From Murinocardiopsis flavida (GTDB lineage: Bacteria; Actinomycetota; Actinomycetes; Streptosporangiales; Streptosporangiaceae), in the NCBI RefSeq assembly GCF_003014485.1, contig NZ_PYGA01000024.1, positions 40,680-104,679 on the forward strand: a stretch of DNA of 64,000 bases, written 5' to 3'. Position numbers and translations under genes: made by a program. The stretch's first letter is position 1; the number at the start of each line of letters is the position of its first letter. The notes beneath the pieces are model-generated. The model made no database searches and was not told the DNA's origin. It saw only the letters and a list, made by a program, of their open reading frames with translations. Shown in pieces: positions 8,336 through 15,339 of this stretch.

Positions 8336-8857
8336 ATGACCACGCTGATTCATACCGGCATGCAGGTCCCCACGGACCGGATCCGGGTCACCCGCCTGGA
8401 CCAGGTCGACATCGGCGTTGGCGTCGCCTGGTCGGCCGTGGTGCGCAACGGGCGTACCAAGCTCGGCGTCATCGCCAATGACGGGCGCATGGGCTCACAG
8501 TTCCACCCCGTCGACCTCACGGCTCAGCAGGTGATGCGCGACTTCGTTGCCCAATGCCGCGACCGCGCCGGGGAACCACTCAACGAGGAGTTCGTCATAG
8601 ACGAGCTTGCCAATGAGTACGAGATCGCCGCGATCGTCACCCAAACAGAGCGCAAGAAGAAGTACGTCGCGCGCGGGTTCGACCAGCACGGCATCCCGGA
8701 ACTCCAGACGTTCGCCCTCACCGGCGACGGCCCGCTTGATTACGCGGCGGCGCTGGCCGCAGCCCCCAATCTCGACCTGAACGCGCGCACGGTGCGCGCC
8801 GAGCTGTGGATGGGTCCCCGGGGCTGGGTCGAGTTCTACCAGCGCCACGACACCTAA
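8336..8857 (+). CDS. hypothetical protein of the element
   Basis: A 173-residue soluble protein of unknown function with a Lys-rich stretch (TQTERKKKYVARGF) and a C-terminal segment rich in Ala and Leu. The ribosome site AGAAGGGAAG precedes the ATG. The leader contains CAGCCCCTCAC at 8299-8309, a relative of the motif found downstream of the GGACAG hairpins, but there is no hairpin here. Confidence 0.65.
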   Translation: MTTLIHTGMQVPTDRIRVTRLDQVDIGVGVAWSAVVRNGRTKLGVIANDGRMGSQFHPVDLTAQQVMRDFVAQCRDRAGEPLNEEFVIDELANEYEIAAIVTQTERKKKYVARGFDQHGIPELQTFALTGDGPLDYAAALAAAPNLDLNARTVRAELWMGPRGWVEFYQRHDT

Positions 8858-8898
8858 CCCGAGCCGCGCTGAGACCGCGCGGCACGTCAGGCGCGCAC

Positions 8899-8951
8899 GG
8901 GGTGGGGCGGCCGGGACAGCGGCCGGCCCACCCCGGACCCCAGTTCCTCAC
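8899..8951 (+). promoter_or_regulatory. GGACAG-loop hairpin plus CAGTTCCTCAC motif, copy 1
   Basis: A 15-bp stem (8899-8913 with 8920-8934, one G-G mismatch) closes a six-base loop GGACAG at 8914-8919. Six bases later comes CAGTTCCTCAC (8941-8951), 20 bases before the GTG start at 8972. Loop bases GGAC can pair with GTTC of the motif if one wobble is allowed. The same arrangement recurs three more times in this cluster. Confidence 0.65.
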
Positions 8952-8971
8952 ACACCGCGAAAGGAACCCCC

Positions 8972-9304
8972 GTGGCTGTGCTCACGGTCGAGATCTTCGC
9001 CCACGCCCCCGAGGACACCGACCCCGACACGTTCCCGCCCGATGCCTTCATCGAGACGACGTTGCGCGACGCGATCGCGCCGCTGACCGGGACCCCCGAG
9101 AGCGCGCTTCCCGTACTCACCTGCGCGATCACCCCTTACGGGGGTGCCGCGATGGTCGAAGCGCTGTGCGTGGGCCCCTCCGGGGAGGAGGCGACCGACG
9201 TCATCGCCGCACGCCTGGAAGCGGCCATGCAGGACACCCCCGACGCCTTCGAGGGCTGGCACCTGCACGCCGGATGCACCCACGTGCACATGAGCGACAA
9301 CTAG
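8972..9304 (+). CDS. hypothetical protein of the element
   Basis: A 110-residue acidic protein without membrane segments. The C-terminus is His-rich (EGWHLHAGCTHVHMSDN), which might bind metal. GTG at 8972 follows AAAGGAACC. It is framed on both sides by the repeated hairpin modules, so it forms its own small transcript segment. No family is recognised. Confidence 0.6.
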   Translation: MAVLTVEIFAHAPEDTDPDTFPPDAFIETTLRDAIAPLTGTPESALPVLTCAITPYGGAAMVEALCVGPSGEEATDVIAARLEAAMQDTPDAFEGWHLHAGCTHVHMSDN

Positions 9305-9311
9305 TCCTGCC

Positions 9312-9361
9312 GGGGCGGGTCGGACAGGGCCCGCCCCCACACGAGGAACCCAGTCCCTCAC
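9312..9361 (+). promoter_or_regulatory. GGACAG-loop hairpin plus CAGTCCCTCAC motif, copy 2
   Basis: A 10-bp stem (9312-9321 with 9328-9337, one G-U type wobble) closes the loop GGACAG at 9322-9327. CAGTCCCTCAC follows at 9351-9361 and the next start codon (GTG 9383) is 21 bases after it. Loop GGAC is perfectly complementary to GTCC in the motif. Confidence 0.65.
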
Positions 9362-9382
9362 ACCCGATGGGAGAACCCCCCC

Positions 9383-9988
9383 GTGTTTCCTGTACTCAGC
9401 ATCAACGGCACCCCCGCCCCCTGCGACGACGAGACCGAATCGGCCGCACTGGACTTCAACCCCGACAGCGGCCCCACCCACCGGTGCCGTGCCTGCGGCG
9501 ACGAGTTGACCCGCACCATGACGGGCTGGGTAACCGACGACGGCGACGGCGCGTGCCTCCTGTTCGAGCCCGACGACGACACCGGCCATGAGCAGACCGG
9601 CCCCCACGACCCGGCGCCGATCCCGTTCGCCTGGTGCAACTCCGCCGCGATCACCACGGAGGAGTCCGACGACGCGGTCACCGTCGCGTTGTCCGTCGGC
9701 GACCCGCGAGGCGCGTTCTGCTTCACCGTGACGCGCATCCCCGACGACGCCGAATCCGACTTGGCCGGCTGCCTGCTCCTGCACACCCCGCACCCCGGCG
9801 AGCCCGCCCCGCACGCGGCCCTGACCGAACTGCACCCCGGAACCTACGTCGTCGGGACCGTGCCCGCCGCGCTCGCCCCCCGAATCACCCGCACTGGATC
9901 GGAGGAACACCACCATGACCACTACCAACGACCCCACCGCCCCGGCGTCCGCGCCAACCTTCACCACCAGCCGCGCCGTACTCGCTGA
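9383..9988 (+). CDS. hypothetical acidic protein with a CxxC pair
   Basis: A 201-residue acidic protein of unknown function. A CRACGDEL segment near residue 33 is a possible half zinc ribbon. The start GTG at 9383 is set by its distance from the hairpin module and by GGGAGAACC upstream. The last 25 residues overlap the start of the sliding clamp gene by 74 bases and are His/Arg-rich, unlike the rest, so the real end may have been extended by a lost stop. Translational coupling to the clamp gene is likely. Confidence 0.6.
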   Translation: MFPVLSINGTPAPCDDETESAALDFNPDSGPTHRCRACGDELTRTMTGWVTDDGDGACLLFEPDDDTGHEQTGPHDPAPIPFAWCNSAAITTEESDDAVTVALSVGDPRGAFCFTVTRIPDDAESDLAGCLLLHTPHPGEPAPHAALTELHPGTYVVGTVPAALAPRITRTGSEEHHHDHYQRPHRPGVRANLHHQPRRTR

Positions 9989-11117
9989 CGCACTGGCCAC
10001 GGTCGGACTCGCGATCAGCACGCGCCCCGCCGTCCCGCTCCTGGGCGCCGTCCTGCTGGAAGGGCGCGACGACGGGCGGCTCACCCTCTCCGGCTTCGAT
10101 TACGAGACCGTGATCACGGTCACGATCCCCGATGCCGCAACCGTTGCCGGGCGCGTGCTCATCGACCACTCTGAAACCGTCCGGGTGCTTTCCGCGCTGG
10201 TCAAGGGCAAGAGCAAGCGCCAGGCGGACGCGACCCCGGTGACCATCACGGCACCGGCCCCCGACGCCCCGCGTATGAGCGTCAACGGCTACACCGTCCC
10301 CGTGACGGCCTATCCGCTCGGCGACTACCCGACCCTGCCCGACGCGCCGCCGCCGGTCGCACAGTTCAACCGGGGCGCCTTCACCGCGGAGCTGGGGCGG
10401 GTGCTGTGCGCAGTCGGCGACGACGTCACGCTTCCCACCTTGACCGGCGTGAACATGGAACTCAGCGACCAGGGGCTCACGCTGGCCGCGACCGACCAGC
10501 ATCGGTTGGCCGTGGCCCATGTGCCCACCGTGCCCGGTTCGGCCGCGGCGCCCAGCACGATGCTGGTGCTGGGGTCGCTGCTCGACAAGGTCGCCAAGAA
10601 GCTCACGGGCGAACATCTCACCCTGGGCCATGACCGCGGCCTGGTGTCGCTGTCCAGCGGCGCCGTCACGGCGGTGACCCGCCCGATCGGCAGCGCGTTC
10701 GTCAAGTACCGCGCGCGTATCCCCAGTCCGCCCGCCTCGTTCACCGCCGACCGTGCCGCCCTGCTGGCGCTGGTCGAGCAGGCGCAGGCGATCTCGAAGG
10801 CCAAACGGGAGGCCAATCCGCTGGTCACCATAACCGTGGACGCGGGCGCCCTGGTGGTCGCGCCGTTGCTCTCGGAGCGCTCCACCGACGTCGCACCCCC
10901 CGAGTTGACGGCGAAGACCGACGGCTACCCGAACGCAATCCGGTTCGCGTTCAACCCGGCATACCTGACCGATGCGCTTGCCGCGATCACCGGTGACACC
11001 GCCACCGTGCACACCCAGACCATCCCGACCAAGCCGGTCGTGATCACCGAGACCGGGGCGCGCCCCGGCGACGGCACCGCCTACCGGCACGTGCTGATGC
11101 CCGTCCGCCTGTCCTAA
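9915..11117 (+). CDS. DNA polymerase III beta (sliding clamp) homologue
   Basis: A 400-residue protein resembling DnaN over its whole length, with three repeated clamp folds. Recognisable clamp segments include the N-terminal STRPAVPLLGAVLLEG, the central LPTLTGVNMELSDQGLTLAA followed by TDQHRLA, and the C-terminal FNPAYLTDAL with a final HVLMPVRL, matching the usual clamp ending. The chromosomal dnaN normally sits beside dnaA and gyrB, so this is an additional, element-borne clamp. It would recruit host polymerase during element replication or after transfer. GGATCGGAGG precedes the ATG. Confidence 0.88.
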   Translation: MTTTNDPTAPASAPTFTTSRAVLADALATVGLAISTRPAVPLLGAVLLEGRDDGRLTLSGFDYETVITVTIPDAATVAGRVLIDHSETVRVLSALVKGKSKRQADATPVTITAPAPDAPRMSVNGYTVPVTAYPLGDYPTLPDAPPPVAQFNRGAFTAELGRVLCAVGDDVTLPTLTGVNMELSDQGLTLAATDQHRLAVAHVPTVPGSAAAPSTMLVLGSLLDKVAKKLTGEHLTLGHDRGLVSLSSGAVTAVTRPIGSAFVKYRARIPSPPASFTADRAALLALVEQAQAISKAKREANPLVTITVDAGALVVAPLLSERSTDVAPPELTAKTDGYPNAIRFAFNPAYLTDALAAITGDTATVHTQTIPTKPVVITETGARPGDGTAYRHVLMPVRLS

Positions 11118-11124
11118 CCCGCCC

Positions 11125-11178
11125 GGTGGGGGCCGGTCCGGACAGGGACCGGCCCCCACCTCCTTCCCAGTCCCTCAC
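11125..11178 (+). promoter_or_regulatory. GGACAG-loop hairpin plus CAGTCCCTCAC motif, copy 3
   Basis: The best copy: a perfect 15-bp stem (11125-11139 with 11146-11160) with loop GGACAG at 11140-11145, starting eight bases after the clamp stop codon. CAGTCCCTCAC is at 11168-11178, 21 bases before the ATG at 11200. The stem sequence differs from the other copies while pairing is kept. Confidence 0.7.
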
Positions 11179-11199
11179 CGCCACGGACGGAGGCCCGTC

Positions 11200-12120
11200 A
11201 TGCCCGACTCCAGGAAGACGAATCGTCAGTCCCAACGTGGGCGCACCGTGGACGAGCACGCCCATGCCATCGCCGATGCCGTCGACACTGCGTGGCATCG
11301 CGCCCACGGGTATGGACACCTCGAAGTCCCGTTGTCCGTCATCGCCGCGTTGGCGTTCCTCGCGCCGCCGTTCAACCAGCGCGGCGCCGTCGCAGTCGAG
11401 ATCAGCGGCATGGAGAGCGCGGCGTTCGCGGCGTTCATGCGCCGCCAGTGGCGCGGCTTCGTCACCCTGCGCCCCGACCTGCTCAACCCCGCCGCCCCGC
11501 TGCTGCTGGTGTGGCACGGAGAACACCCCATCACCGGCACCACCCTGGACGCCGCACGCGGTGCGGCGCGCGCGGCGTTGCAGGCGGGACAGCTCCACCT
11601 GACCGGGGATCGCGAAACGCGCTGGCAGGTCGACCTGTTCGGGGTGCTGCTCACCCTGATGAAGGGCCGCAACGCCAAGGGCGCGCACGGCCAGTTCTAC
11701 ACGCCCAGCCCGCTCGCCCACCTCATGGCCGCGATGCTCGGCATCGCTGCCGGCGAGACCATTCATGAGCCGGCCGCGGGCACCGGCGGGATGCTGCGCG
11801 CCGCCGCCCAGGTCATGCGCGAGGCCGACCGCGACCCCGCCACGGCAACGTGGGTCGCCAACGACATCGACCCCTTGGCGGTCGCGTGCCTGGCCGTCAA
11901 CGCCGTGTTGTGGGAGTTGGGCCCACGCGTGGTCATCGGCGTGGGCGACACCCTGTCTGATGAGTGGATCACCCGCGCGCTCGCCGAGCGCGCGGAAACC
12001 ATCCAGATCGCATCCGACATGCGCCGCCTCCAACAGATGCGCCACGCCTTCGGTCTCTTGCAGCGCCGCACCGACAGCACCGCCCATCAGCAGCCCGACG
12101 AGGGCGGTGAGGTGGCGTGA
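11200..12120 (+). CDS. N6-adenine methyltransferase-fold protein without catalytic motif IV
   Basis: A 306-residue protein with the signatures of HsdM-type DNA methyltransferases: GQFYTPSPLAHLMAAML at 164-180 (motif X region) and the SAM-binding motif I HEPAAGTGGMLRAA at 189-202, then NDIDPLAV (motif II, acidic residue for the ribose). The NPPF/NPPY catalytic motif IV, expected after GVGDTLSDEW around residue 255, is absent; the chain continues with a helical region to the end. The family therefore probably binds SAM and perhaps DNA but does not methylate adenine in the usual way. Related proteins occur in actinomycete mobile elements. It follows hairpin module 3 and overlaps the next gene (GTGA). 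Confidence 0.75.
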   Translation: MPDSRKTNRQSQRGRTVDEHAHAIADAVDTAWHRAHGYGHLEVPLSVIAALAFLAPPFNQRGAVAVEISGMESAAFAAFMRRQWRGFVTLRPDLLNPAAPLLLVWHGEHPITGTTLDAARGAARAALQAGQLHLTGDRETRWQVDLFGVLLTLMKGRNAKGAHGQFYTPSPLAHLMAAMLGIAAGETIHEPAAGTGGMLRAAAQVMREADRDPATATWVANDIDPLAVACLAVNAVLWELGPRVVIGVGDTLSDEWITRALAERAETIQIASDMRRLQQMRHAFGLLQRRTDSTAHQQPDEGGEVA

Positions 12121-12464
12121 GGCGCTACAGCGCAACCATCGACGCGCGCATCCCGGCCGGTCACGACCGCTTCACCGATACCACCAGCCCGTATGCGGCT
12201 CACCTGCTGGACCGGCTAATCGCCTCCACCGCCGTGGCGATCCCGGCGACCCGGGCCTTTCGCATCACCGGCTGGTACGTGGCCCCGCACGCGCGCGGCG
12301 CAGTGCTCACCATCGACTGCGGCGACCGTGACCACACCGCGGCCGGACACGCGGTGCGCGACCTGCTCGACCCCGCCCAACACACCCACGAAGCGCTCTG
12401 GGAACCGTTCGCAGCCTGGAGCTTCACGCTGATCGAACTCCGGGACCACCCCGCCAACACCTGA
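12117..12464 (+). CDS. hypothetical protein coupled to the methyltransferase-fold gene
   Basis: A 115-residue soluble protein. GTG at 12117 overlaps the previous stop (GTGA), so it is translated together with the methyltransferase-fold protein and may be its partner. Composition is ordinary for the host, with several His and Trp residues. No motif or family is recognised. Confidence 0.6.
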   Translation: MRRYSATIDARIPAGHDRFTDTTSPYAAHLLDRLIASTAVAIPATRAFRITGWYVAPHARGAVLTIDCGDRDHTAAGHAVRDLLDPAQHTHEALWEPFAAWSFTLIELRDHPANT

Positions 12465-12495
12465 CAAGCCCCGACCCGATCGGGAAGGACGACAC

Positions 12496-13149
12496 GTGCG
12501 AATACGCCTCAGTGAACGCCAGCACACCGAACTAACCCATGCCGACACCACCCCCGGCGGACTGTTCCGACCAGAAGCCCCCACCATCACGATCGCCGCG
12601 CTGATCGACCTCGGCTACACCATGCCCAAGGAATACGGCCAGCCGCACCGCATCACTCGCGCCGGACGCGCCGCCCTGGCCGGCGACGAAGTCGGCGCGC
12701 TCACCTGGCAGCGGCTCACCCCGACCATGCGCGCCGTGCTGTGCGCACTGGCCGACGAGCGCGAGCCCGAGAGCGTCGGCGACGCGCGCGGGGTCAACCC
12801 CGCGACGTTCAAACGACTCGCCGCCGCGGACTACATCGACAACGGCGGACACAACGACGCCGCGCACGCCCGGCTCACCGGCAAGGGCCTCGACGCGGTT
12901 CTGCGTATCCGCGGCGAACGCCCGGCGTTCGCCGAACGCGAGATCACCGAGGTTTATGTGGATGAACTGTGCGTCGGCGATTCCTTCGCCGAGCACGGGC
13001 GCCGCTGGATCGTCGCGTTCCCGCCCGTAGACGGGGGGCGGCGCATCGGCGACATGACCGTGCTCGCCCACGTCGAAAGCGCTGTGGGCGCGGATCCCGA
13101 CGCGGTACACGCCCTGAGTCTGCCCGCGGATCGGGCGCTGCCGCGCTGA
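12496..13149 (+). CDS. hypothetical protein, possibly with a winged-helix segment
   Basis: A 217-residue soluble protein. Residues about 68-135 are helical and end in HARLTGKGLDAVL, which looks like the final strand and helix of a winged-helix fold; a similar ITRAGRAAL occurs near residue 53. The C-terminal third is beta-rich and acidic. This suggests a DNA-associated protein but the match is weak and unnamed. GTG start at 12496 follows GGGAAGGACG. It is separated from the preceding gene by 31 bases and followed by hairpin module 4. Confidence 0.6.
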   Translation: MRIRLSERQHTELTHADTTPGGLFRPEAPTITIAALIDLGYTMPKEYGQPHRITRAGRAALAGDEVGALTWQRLTPTMRAVLCALADEREPESVGDARGVNPATFKRLAAADYIDNGGHNDAAHARLTGKGLDAVLRIRGERPAFAEREITEVYVDELCVGDSFAEHGRRWIVAFPPVDGGRRIGDMTVLAHVESAVGADPDAVHALSLPADRALPR

Positions 13150-13157
13150 GCAGCAGA

Positions 13158-13213
13158 GCGGGACCGGTCGGACAGGACCGGCCCCGCGTACCACCTGATC
13201 CCCAGTCCCTCAC
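13158..13213 (+). promoter_or_regulatory. GGACAG-loop hairpin plus CAGTCCCTCAC motif, copy 4
   Basis: A 12-bp stem (13158-13169 with 13176-13187, one A-C mismatch) closes loop GGACAG at 13170-13175. CAGTCCCTCAC is at 13203-13213, 21 bases before the ATG at 13235. A degenerate relative with loop GGACA and only a 4-bp stem follows the next gene at 13448-13464. Confidence 0.65.
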
Positions 13214-13234
13214 AAAGAACCGCAAGGAAAGGCG

Positions 13235-13441
13235 ATGTCCAGGCTAACCTCAGATGCCGCGCCGATGGTAGGGGCGGCGGTCGACCCGGGTGCTGACCGG
13301 GTGATGGCGTGGGTGAGCGCGCCCGGCCACCTCGCCCACCTCATCCCCCTGGCACCGGCCACCGCCCGGCAGTGGGCGGCGCAGTTGCGTCAGGCCGCTG
13401 ACGCGGCCGACACCCCTCCCGAAGACGACCAGGGCAAGTAA
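13235..13441 (+). CDS. small hypothetical protein
   Basis: A 68-residue protein with an Ala-rich helical second half (ATARQWAAQLRQAADAADTP). GCAAGGAAAGG is an excellent ribosome site before the ATG. It is the last gene of the maintenance cluster and is followed by a strong terminator-like hairpin. Function unknown. Confidence 0.6.
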   Translation: MSRLTSDAAPMVGAAVDPGADRVMAWVSAPGHLAHLIPLAPATARQWAAQLRQAADAADTPPEDDQGK

Positions 13442-13469
13442 GGGTCCTGCGGTCGGACAACGCACACAG

Positions 13470-13504
13470 CGAGGGTCGGCCGGGCTAAGCCCGGCCGACC
13501 CTCG
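13470..13504 (+). terminator. strong hairpin terminator at the end of the maintenance cluster
   Basis: CGAGGGTCGGCCGGGC at 13470-13485 pairs perfectly with GCCCGGCCGACCCTCG at 13489-13504 around a TAA loop, a 16-bp stem. It lies 28 bases past the last stop codon. No T tract follows, as is common in actinomycetes. Confidence 0.7.
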
Positions 13505-13602
13505 GGCCGTTCACATCCCTAGCGACCAAGCAAGGAACTTCGAGGCGGCCAGCGATCAGTTTACCGTGCGCTATCGCCCCCGTCGCGGGCTTAGGAGGCC
13601 CA

Positions 13603-13770
13603 TTGGTTTACTCGGTACTGCTGAAGGACGTTCTCGTTGCAGTGGTCTTCACGTGCCTCGGCTGCTTCCTCGCAGAGCGCCTGATGCTTGGTTATAGCCG
13701 TGCGGATTCTGGTCGATGTTGCCGCCCCGGTTCGGAGGTGCTGCATCCCCTGTTAGCCTCCCTAGCGTGA
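13603..13770 (+). CDS. possible 55-residue membrane peptide
   Basis: A short frame starting at TTG 13603 behind a good AGGAGG at 13593-13598. It encodes an N-terminal hydrophobic helix (VLVAVVFTCLGCFLAERLML) and ends with a GTGA overlap to the next small frame. The combination of ribosome site, membrane helix and coupling suggests a real gene, but there is no family match and the start codon is non-standard. Base composition is lower in GC than the neighbours. Confidence 0.35.
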   Translation: MVYSVLLKDVLVAVVFTCLGCFLAERLMLGYSRADSGRCCRPGSEVLHPLLASLA

Positions 13771-14096
13771 GCCGTGTCACTCCTCCCTCCCGTCCGTCCC
13801 AGCGACAGCGGCGGAATCCTCTTTGGCGGTCGGGACTTGCGAGTGCCGTGGCGGTAACCTCCGTGCTCGCAGGTTTCGCTGACCGGCCGACTTTCTTTCA
13901 GGTGGGGATGGTAGTCCTCGCCGGTTGCCTATCTGCGGCAACGGTGTTCGTTGAGGACCCGCGCGGCGTCCTCTCAAAAAAATCGTCAGCGTTGTCATTT
14001 TGGAAAAGTTTCCGAATAGCGGAACGGCATGCGACGCCGATGAGCGATTCATCGCAGCATTGGCGGCGTGGTCTTGGGCCGCTCGTTCGGTGCTGA
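13767..14096 (+). CDS. possible small membrane protein
   Basis: A 109-residue frame whose GTG start at 13767 overlaps the stop of the preceding short frame. It has a basic N-terminus (PSRPSQRQRRNPLWR) followed by two hydrophobic segments (about residues 20-35 and 42-60) and a basic, Ser-rich tail. The two short frames together could encode a membrane pair at the end of the maintenance cluster, opposite the T4SS operon. Function unknown and gene status uncertain. Confidence 0.35.
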   Translation: MSRVTPPSRPSQRQRRNPLWRSGLASAVAVTSVLAGFADRPTFFQVGMVVLAGCLSAATVFVEDPRGVLSKKSSALSFWKSFRIAERHATPMSDSSQHWRRGLGPLVRC

Positions 14097-14277
14097 GTTG
14101 TACTGCATGCCTTGCAGAGTGAGGGTGTAGATGGTGCGGTGGCGTCCGGAGACCGCGCCCCGGCGCTGTTCGACTCTGCCAGGATCCGTCATCTTCGACC
14201 GAGCTCGTGACTCATCCGACTTGGTCGAACTGGCGCAGTCGCGCAATGAGGCGGAAAATGACATCTCTAATCGGAAC

Positions 14278-15339
14278 CTACAACTCTCCGGGGCGGACTG
14301 CTCCCATGAACTTCGGCGAGTAGTAGCTGGAGTCAACAGGGTCGATTCGGATGTTCTTTCCAGTGGAGGGGGCGTTGATCATCTCGCCATCGCCGACGTA
14401 CATGGTCATATGGGCCGGGGGAGGTCCGGGGCCGCCGGTGTCGTAGAACAGCAGGTCACCGGGTTGCAGGGCATCCTTGTCGACGCGTTGTCCTGCCTGG
14501 TACTGGTCGGTGGTGACGCGGGGGATGTCGACTCCGGCTGCGGCCCAGGCCTTCATGGTGAGTCCGGAGCAGTCGAACCCGTCAGGTCCGACCCCGCCCC
14601 ACACGTAGGGCTTGCCGAGGTGTTGGAGTGCCCATTCGACGGCCTTGCGGCCTTGTGCGCTGCCCGGTCCGCCGTCGGCGATGGGTGGCTGGACATCGAA
14701 GGTGTCGATCTCGGCGAGGACGTCGGAGACGTAGTCGCGGCTGCGGTTGTAGCGGAACAGGGCGGTGTCGAGTTGGTCGCGGTCGGTGAAGTCGACACCA
14801 CCCTCCCCGGCGCTGAGGCACAGCTCCCGGGCTGATGCGGCGGCGGAGTCGTAGGCGTTGTGCGGGTCCTTGGTGCCGTCGCCGTTGCCGTCGGCCCCGA
14901 AGGTGTCCCAGCCGGACGGGAGGTGTTGGTTCGGGCCGACCGCCCGGTCGTAGGCGGTGTCGCTGTCCCACTTGCCGCTGTCGGTGTCGTAGTGCGGTGT
15001 GGTGTTGCCGCCGGTGCCGGAGCCGTCCAGGCGGGGGCCGATCATCGGTGGGGACACGTCGCCGCTGGGGCTGATGTCGTGGCCGGCAAGCAGGCTCGAT
15101 TCGATCTTTCCGATGCCCGCGAGGATCTGCCACCGCATCCCCGGGCACTGGGGTTCGGCGCTCTCCAAGGCTTGTGCGGCGCGCACGTAGGCGTCCAGCA
15201 GCGTGTCCGGGATGCCCTTGACGTGCGCGGGTGCGGAGGTGGTGTCGCCGTCGTCGAGCACGGCGGTGAATGCGGAGATTGCGAGGCCCAGCACGAGGGG
15301 GATGGCAGTGATGGCGGCCAGGCATCCGGGGCTAGCCAC
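14278..15339 (-). CDS. bifunctional wall hydrolase: lytic transglycosylase-like plus NlpC/P60
   Basis: A 353-residue exported protein, last gene of the T4SS operon. A hydrophobic N-terminus (about residues 6-27) acts as signal anchor. Residues about 60-205 resemble a soluble lytic transglycosylase (GMRWQILAGIGKIESSLL, with Glu80 as the likely catalytic acid). Residues about 228-350 are an NlpC/P60 peptidase with GGVGPDGFDCSGL (Cys257), HMTMYVGDG (His310) and the usual QPGDLLFYD. Such VirB1-type enzymes open the peptidoglycan locally for the transfer apparatus. The GTG at 15339 is chosen because the longer upstream frame would run deep into the preceding gene; the two genes overlap by eight bases. 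Confidence 0.85.
   Translation of the reverse strand: MASPGCLAAITAIPLVLGLAISAFTAVLDDGDTTSAPAHVKGIPDTLLDAYVRAAQALESAEPQCPGMRWQILAGIGKIESSLLAGHDISPSGDVSPPMIGPRLDGSGTGGNTTPHYDTDSGKWDSDTAYDRAVGPNQHLPSGWDTFGADGNGDGTKDPHNAYDSAAASARELCLSAGEGGVDFTDRDQLDTALFRYNRSRDYVSDVLAEIDTFDVQPPIADGGPGSAQGRKAVEWALQHLGKPYVWGGVGPDGFDCSGLTMKAWAAAGVDIPRVTTDQYQAGQRVDKDALQPGDLLFYDTGGPGPPPAHMTMYVGDGEMINAPSTGKNIRIDPVDSSYYSPKFMGAVRPGEL

Noticed and set aside
13448..13464. Fifth GGACAG-type hairpin
   Set aside because: Only a 4-bp stem, loop GGACAA and no CAGTCCCTCAC motif; kept as a decayed relative, not counted as a copy.
14049..14336. Minus-strand frame ending in a segment like the wing of a winged-helix regulator (GRHRTIYTLTLQG)
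   Set aside because: Too short, overlaps the wall hydrolase stop region, and only about 25 residues look regulator-like; at best a remnant.
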